Below are positions 41,371 to 45,282 of a stretch of 45,282 nucleotides of DNA, piece after piece. Each line of letters begins with the position of its first letter. Positions within the stretch are counted from its first letter, which is position 1. Under the pieces are notes generated by a model that was not told where the DNA came from, searched no databases, and worked only from the letters and a program-made list of their open reading frames with translations. Made by a program: the position numbers and the translations under genes. Origin of the DNA: Clostridiales bacterium (lineage in GTDB: Bacteria > Bacillota > Clostridia > Oscillospirales > CAG-272); the NCBI GenBank assembly GCA_024693345.1, contig JAILLB010000104.1, positions 1 to 45,282 of the forward strand, in the 5' to 3' direction.

Positions 41371-42881
41371 GAGGCCACCCTTTCTGCAAGTTCAAAATCA
41401 AGTGTTCCAGATAAATAATCGACTATGTCATCGGGATATATAACAATTGTTCCATCCGGCAAAATGAAACTTCCATTTCTCGTAATGTAAGTGAGACTTG
41501 AATCACTATCGTTAAGAATCGCAAGTAAGTTGTCCAAATCAGTAGTGTACCCACAATATGCACAAACCACTTGTGAGGAATCTATTGATACGTAAAAAAT
41601 GTGAGGTCTTAAGACATACTCACTGCAAGCACAATAAGATTTGTGCTTGGATGCGTTGAATTGAATAAAATGATCATAGTAGTAATGAGAATGAACCCTA
41701 TAATACTTTACAGATGTTGCTGATCCGCCATAAGTTGAAACGTATGGACATTCATCACCTCTGTGTTGGTAAAATCCCAAATAGCCCCATTTGGAAACTA
41801 CCTCGACAAGATTTGAATCACCACAGACTCCATTTGATGTTCCGCTCAGTAGTGAAATGACTATTCCGGAATGTACTACAGTTGTACCATCAAGATACAA
41901 TATTATTGATCCAACTGAAGGACTTGATATTTCCTCATAACTCCAGTCATTTACAAATGGCATCGGATTATCTATCCATATATTATTTGAAGTGGTGTTC
42001 TGATTATACCAGGCATAAGAATGGCAGTTATATCTTGCGGTTGCGGAATCAAGTCTGGTTGCTGAAGGAACAGCAGCGTCGCCTATTAGATTCAAAGCCT
42101 GGATGTCATCATACGAAAAGTCGATTATGTTTTCGTATGCATCAACTGCAGTAGAGTTGGGTGTATAAACTGTTGTCGGAATGGAGACGTAATAATACGA
42201 GATTGAAAAACTTGCAGATCCGACGGATAGAATTAAGGAAACAACCAAAAATACAATAAGGAATGATGAAGCTATTTTTTTGCTCCATGATTTGTTTTTA
42301 CATTTTGGACATTCCAAATATCTTGTTTTGTTGTTGCCAGAATCCAAAATGCTGTCGAGGCTGTTTTCCGGAACAAATCTATGCCCGCATTTGGAACACT
42401 TAAAAAATCCGGCGATGTGCTCAATCCTGAAGGCAATAATTGCTGCGAAAACAAATTGGCTCAACCCTATTGCCCAAAATATCATGAACACCCAAATGGG
42501 GAGATTCATAAAAATTGTTCCTATACCTATTGAAAGCATACATATGAGAAAAATACCGGACAAAATACATATTGCCAGCTCGCTGTTGCGCATTTTTCGA
42601 AATGATTCATCTTTTTGCTTGACCATTTCAACAAGAATGCTGTCCGTAGATATACCGCTGTCTTCTTCTTTGACTACTTCGCCTGATAACAAGTCGTTTA
42701 CGGTGATTCCGAGTATCTGACAAAGATTGATCATAATTGAAGCATCAGGCATAGATTTGCCTCTCTCCCATTTTGATACGGCGCGGTCAGTAATACCGAG
42801 TTTCTCAGCCAATTGCAACTGTGTCAAGTTCAATTCTTTTCTTTTACTCGAAATGAAATAACCAATTTTCATTAGATCCAT
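41367..42881 (-). CDS. Membrane-spanning XRE regulator with zinc ribbon and external papain-like domain
   Basis: The 504-residue protein has an XRE/Cro helix-turn-helix (about 4-66, with QLQLAEKLGITDRAVSKWE), a membrane hairpin (about 102-125 and 128-151), a zinc ribbon with Cys162, Cys165, Cys191 and Cys194, and a third membrane segment (about 204-226). The external part has YNCHSYAWY with Cys286, VGSIILYL, VHSGIV with His337, and VVSKWG, a layout like NlpC/P60 or CHAP papain-fold domains. A second Cys/His-rich zinc-like section follows (404-443: His404, His413, Cys417, Cys419, His427, Cys440, Cys443). The topology is self-consistent: HTH and ribbon inside, Cys/His domain outside. GGAGG lies about 9 nt before the ATG. 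The peptidase activity is inferred, not shown. Confidence 0.85.
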   Translation of the reverse strand: MDLMKIGYFISSKRKELNLTQLQLAEKLGITDRAVSKWERGKSMPDASIMINLCQILGITVNDLLSGEVVKEEDSGISTDSILVEMVKQKDESFRKMRNSELAICILSGIFLICMLSIGIGTIFMNLPIWVFMIFWAIGLSQFVFAAIIAFRIEHIAGFFKCSKCGHRFVPENSLDSILDSGNNKTRYLECPKCKNKSWSKKIASSFLIVFLVVSLILSVGSASFSISYYYVSIPTTVYTPNSTAVDAYENIIDFSYDDIQALNLIGDAAVPSATRLDSATARYNCHSYAWYNQNTTSNNIWIDNPMPFVNDWSYEEISSPSVGSIILYLDGTTVVHSGIVISLLSGTSNGVCGDSNLVEVVSKWGYLGFYQHRGDECPYVSTYGGSATSVKYYRVHSHYYYDHFIQFNASKHKSYCACSEYVLRPHIFYVSIDSSQVVCAYCGYTTDLDNLLAILNDSDSSLTYITRNGSFILPDGTIVIYPDDIVDYLSGTLDFELAERVAS

Positions 42882-42936
42882 GTGACATACCCTCCTTTAC
42901 AACAGGATTCTATCACGCATTTTGGACAAACTAAAC

Positions 42937-42974
42937 AAACTGATGGTTGAGTGTGAAAAAACAACCATCGGTTT
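42937..42974. promoter_or_regulatory. Long inverted repeat between the FAD gene and the XRE gene
   Basis: Thirteen-base arms (42937-42949 and 42962-42974) match at 12 of 13 positions around a 12-nt spacer. It is either a weak terminator for the FAD gene (no clean T run follows) or an operator for the XRE-type protein that starts at 42881. Confidence 0.6.
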
Positions 42975-42984
42975 GCAACATATG

Positions 42985-44874
42985 TTATCTGTTATATACT
43001 TTTTCAAACCATTGTTCACTTTCAGGAATAGGTTTCACCGGAACGAATGAAGATACAAAGTCTCCGTTGTCAAACTCTATTTCGTGAACAAAGGATCTGT
43101 GGTTTTTGTCCAGTTCAACTGATGATGCATTCTTCAGAATATCAGAAGGTGACATGTCAGATATGACATACGCACCGCGGCTCTTTCCATCGTCTTCAAA
43201 ATAGTCGATATATGCGGACAGAAATGCATACTGAGTCATGAGTATATCTCTCATCTTCAAATACTCTTTAAAGGCTCCAAATGAGTCCGGTGAGCACTTG
43301 TCAGACTCAAGCAGGGCAACAGATAAATCTTTTACCATCGCCTTGATTCTGTCAGGAGATCTCAGTTCCGCGCCGCAATCAGACATCTTTTCTGAGAAAG
43401 AGTCTATAACGGATTTGAATTCTGTTTTTGTCTGTTTTCCTTTTTTGATTCCGGAAATACGATCTGCAATTTTCTTTGAAGATTTTTTAAAGTCTGTAAC
43501 AGTGTTTTCGGATTTGGATATAGACTCGCACGCTCTGTGGGCAAACACCTGACCGGCGAGAAGGGCAGAACCGCCCGGACGTTTTACACCGTAGGTCCCG
43601 GCGCATTCTCCTGCAAAATACATGTGATTTGTATTTGTGGATTTTCCGTCGCAGTCAATGTCAAATCCACCGTTGAGGTGCTGGGCACAGACTGCAATTT
43701 CCAGATATTCTTTGGACAAATCTATACCATGATCCTTATACAGTTTAACCGCCTTCGGATTGATTGAATTCAATCTTTCGAATGGCGTTTTTTTATTTGC
43801 TCCGGAATTGACTATATACTGTTTTGCCTCTTTTGGAAGAGTTGAAAACCTGTATGTTTTGGGATTGGTTGTGTAATCCAGATACACTTTGCGACCCTTC
43901 AAGATTTCTGCATCCACAGCTAAGTCCACTTTTGAACTTCCGGATATTCTGTCTGAACTGAATGGCCACTGATATCCCTTGAGGAATGTGTTTATGAGCA
44001 CTTCGTCTTCAGACATGTAGTCATAGAGAAACTCGTGTTCTTTTCCGTTCTTTTCAACGGATATGTATCTCGGAATTGCCTGCTGATAGCTTCCCGAAAG
44101 ATTCCATCTGAACTTGGTCGAAGCAATTCCGTACTGTGATTCGGTAAGATTGACCATTCTGCATCCAGAGAGAATTGCAGGTGAAAATGAGCAACCCTGA
44201 GATGTCGGATAAACGGTCTTTGAGTATATGCTTGAAGGACCCCCTGTTGCCCAGATCAGGTCTGAAGATTTAACAAAGAAAACTCCGTAAGGATTGTCTT
44301 CGCAGACATACTTTTTGGAGACGGCTGCAACACCGTGGACATTTTGTCCGTCTTTGCAAATCTCAAAAACAAATGCATCTGAAACGAACTTGACATTTTT
44401 GTGTTTTCTTGCGGATTCTTCGAGCTTTTCAGCCATGTATTTTGATGTCAAGGGGCCGCAAGAAGTAGCTCTGACAGAATCATCATGGTCTGTTTTGTAT
44501 CCGACAAATTCGCCGTATTCATTGCTTGGGAAGCGGACTCCGGATAGGACAAGTTTGTAAAAAGAGTATAGGGAATTGGAGGCAAGTGTCAGCGCGATGT
44601 CACCGTGAGTGGATCCGCCGTCAAAGATTGCCTGAGCCATACTCTTAACACTGTCTTTTCCGTCTCCTGAAGTTGTGAGTTTGTAGTAGGTCTGTTTATC
44701 TGAACCTGCACATCTTGAAGTGCCGCCATGAAGGTGGTCTGTTATGACAATTACGTCTTTTCCAAGACTTCCCAGCTCATCTGCTGCACACATTCCTGCA
44801 GCGCCCGAACCGACAATGGCAACTTCACAGGACAAAACGGGAAATTTGCATTTTTTGCTTGAAATGTAATCCAT
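42985..44874 (-). CDS. FAD-dependent oxidoreductase, fumarate reductase/succinate dehydrogenase flavoprotein family
   Basis: The 629-residue protein has a Rossmann FAD site VGSGAAGMCAA (from residue 21), the stretch AGSDKQTYYK, and a C-terminal FAD-contact region MYFAGECAGTYG then RPGGSALLAGQV. Family members are flavin oxidoreductases of the FAD_binding_2 type, often acting on unsaturated acids. It has no signal peptide, Fe-S domain or heme motif, so an electron partner is not evident. The gene follows a partial SDR reductase by 8 nt, suggesting an operon that starts beyond the right edge. The substrate is unknown. Confidence 0.87.
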   Translation of the reverse strand: MDYISSKKCKFPVLSCEVAIVGSGAAGMCAADELGSLGKDVIVITDHLHGGTSRCAGSDKQTYYKLTTSGDGKDSVKSMAQAIFDGGSTHGDIALTLASNSLYSFYKLVLSGVRFPSNEYGEFVGYKTDHDDSVRATSCGPLTSKYMAEKLEESARKHKNVKFVSDAFVFEICKDGQNVHGVAAVSKKYVCEDNPYGVFFVKSSDLIWATGGPSSIYSKTVYPTSQGCSFSPAILSGCRMVNLTESQYGIASTKFRWNLSGSYQQAIPRYISVEKNGKEHEFLYDYMSEDEVLINTFLKGYQWPFSSDRISGSSKVDLAVDAEILKGRKVYLDYTTNPKTYRFSTLPKEAKQYIVNSGANKKTPFERLNSINPKAVKLYKDHGIDLSKEYLEIAVCAQHLNGGFDIDCDGKSTNTNHMYFAGECAGTYGVKRPGGSALLAGQVFAHRACESISKSENTVTDFKKSSKKIADRISGIKKGKQTKTEFKSVIDSFSEKMSDCGAELRSPDRIKAMVKDLSVALLESDKCSPDSFGAFKEYLKMRDILMTQYAFLSAYIDYFEDDGKSRGAYVISDMSPSDILKNASSVELDKNHRSFVHEIEFDNGDFVSSFVPVKPIPESEQWFEKVYNR

Positions 44875-44882
44875 ACTAATCC

Positions 44883-45282
44883 TTAAAGTCTTCTGATGTG
44901 GAATCCGCCGTCGACATTAATTATTTCACCGGTTGAGTATGCGAGATTCCCTTCGGCAAGAGCACCTATTGTACGTGCAACATCTTCCGGTTGTCCCATA
45001 CGTTTGATAGGGAGAAGACCGCCTTCAATCAGGCTGTCGTATTTACCCTTTACTTTGCTTGTCATATCTGTTTCTATGATGCCCGGTCTTATCTCATAAA
45101 CATTGATTCCGTATTCAGCCAGTCTGTCTGCAAAGAGGGTTACTATCATGGAAGCGCCTGCTTTTGAAATGCAGTATTCACCACGGTTTGTACTGGATGT
45201 GTATGCGGACATTGATGTGACGTTTATTATCGCATCACCGCACTTGTTTTCTATCATTTTGTTTGCTGCATACTGAGTCAAA
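44883..45282 (-). CDS. Short-chain dehydrogenase/reductase, 5' end cut by window edge
   Basis: Only the C-terminal part of about 133 residues is present; the frame stays open to the right edge. It includes the SDR catalytic Ser ([11 protein letters not shown]), Tyr-x-x-x-Lys (YCISKAG) and the C-terminal PGIIETDM and [11 protein letters not shown] typical of 3-oxoacyl-ACP-reductase-like (FabG-type) classical SDRs. It lies 8 nt upstream of the FAD oxidoreductase and probably shares its pathway. Confidence 0.9.
   Translation of the reverse strand, partial: LTQYAANKMIENKCGDAIINVTSMSAYTSSTNRGEYCISKAGASMIVTLFADRLAEYGINVYEIRPGIIETDMTSKVKGKYDSLIEGGLLPIKRMGQPEDVARTIGALAEGNLAYSTGEIINVDGGFHIRRL

Noticed and set aside
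41367..42881. Toxin-antitoxin pair
   Set aside because: The XRE protein is a large membrane protein and its partner is a secreted lipoprotein; neither fits a small cytoplasmic toxin.

Overview
The window looks like chromosomal core DNA from a low-GC, Gram-positive, spore-lineage Firmicute (class Clostridia, plausibly a gut Ruminococcaceae/Oscillospiraceae-type bacterium). The evidence is the sepF-divIVA-lspA division cluster, a GerW/YtfJ sporulation gene next to scpAB, an IreB-family protein, a SUF operon of the sufCBDSU type, AGGAGG-like ribosome binding sites, sigma-A promoters close to TTGAAA-N17-TAAAAT, and two tandem lipoprotein serpins such as are known from gut Clostridia. No phage, insertion sequence or CRISPR array was seen. 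No stretch longer than 300 bases lacks a gene.

Layout. (1) 1-1066, plus: a membrane GGDEF gene broken by a frameshift, closed by a bidirectional terminator. (2) 1143-9679, minus: a NERD-domain membrane protein, three RNA methyltransferases (SpoU type, TrmN6 type, RsmI), then metG with its own promoter, tatD, an N-acetylneuraminate-lyase/DapA-family enzyme, a homoserine-dehydrogenase-like protein lacking key residues, and an alpha/beta hydrolase. (3) 9911-10921, plus: asnA as a single-gene unit with promoter and terminator. (4) 10970-20995, minus: ECF sigma factor with membrane partner, HAD phosphatase, rluD, lspA, divIVA, sepF, PLP-binding YggS, a HlyD-like membrane protein, miaA, queA and an acidic protein of unknown function. 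(5) 21162-40799, plus: ireB, a TIM-barrel isomerase, a lipoprotein with two FKBP-like domains, tRNA-Ser(GGA), an MmcQ/YjbR protein, the long lon-engB-M50 protease-scpA-scpB-DUF2953-gerW-rluB-prfB run, the suf operon, and two serpins. (6) 40894-45282, minus: a small lipoprotein overlapping a membrane-spanning XRE regulator with an external papain-like domain, then an FAD oxidoreductase and a partial SDR reductase cut by the right edge.

How the genes work together. Many genes serve translation and RNA maturation (metG, asnA, rsmI, trmN6, a SpoU methylase, rluD, rluB, miaA, queA, prfB, engB, tRNA-Ser), division and chromosome handling (sepF, divIVA, scpAB), envelope proteolysis and folding (lspA, M50 protease, FKBP lipoprotein, serpins), and Fe-S assembly (suf). 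LspA would mature the four predicted lipoproteins in the window.

The most unusual locus is 40894-42881. One polypeptide joins a cytoplasmic XRE DNA-binding domain, a membrane hairpin, a cytoplasmic zinc ribbon, a third membrane segment and an extracytoplasmic domain with a papain-like Cys/His pair. It is translationally coupled to a lipoprotein. It is a candidate one-component envelope-sensing system. Other points worth checking are the homoserine-dehydrogenase-like/aldolase pair, a hairpin-plus-U-tract just downstream of the suf promoter, a perfect 14-bp palindrome inside the lon promoter, a 24-bp tandem repeat against the tRNA-Ser promoter, and the divergent reactive loops of the two serpins. 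All calls come from reading motifs by eye; no database search was run.
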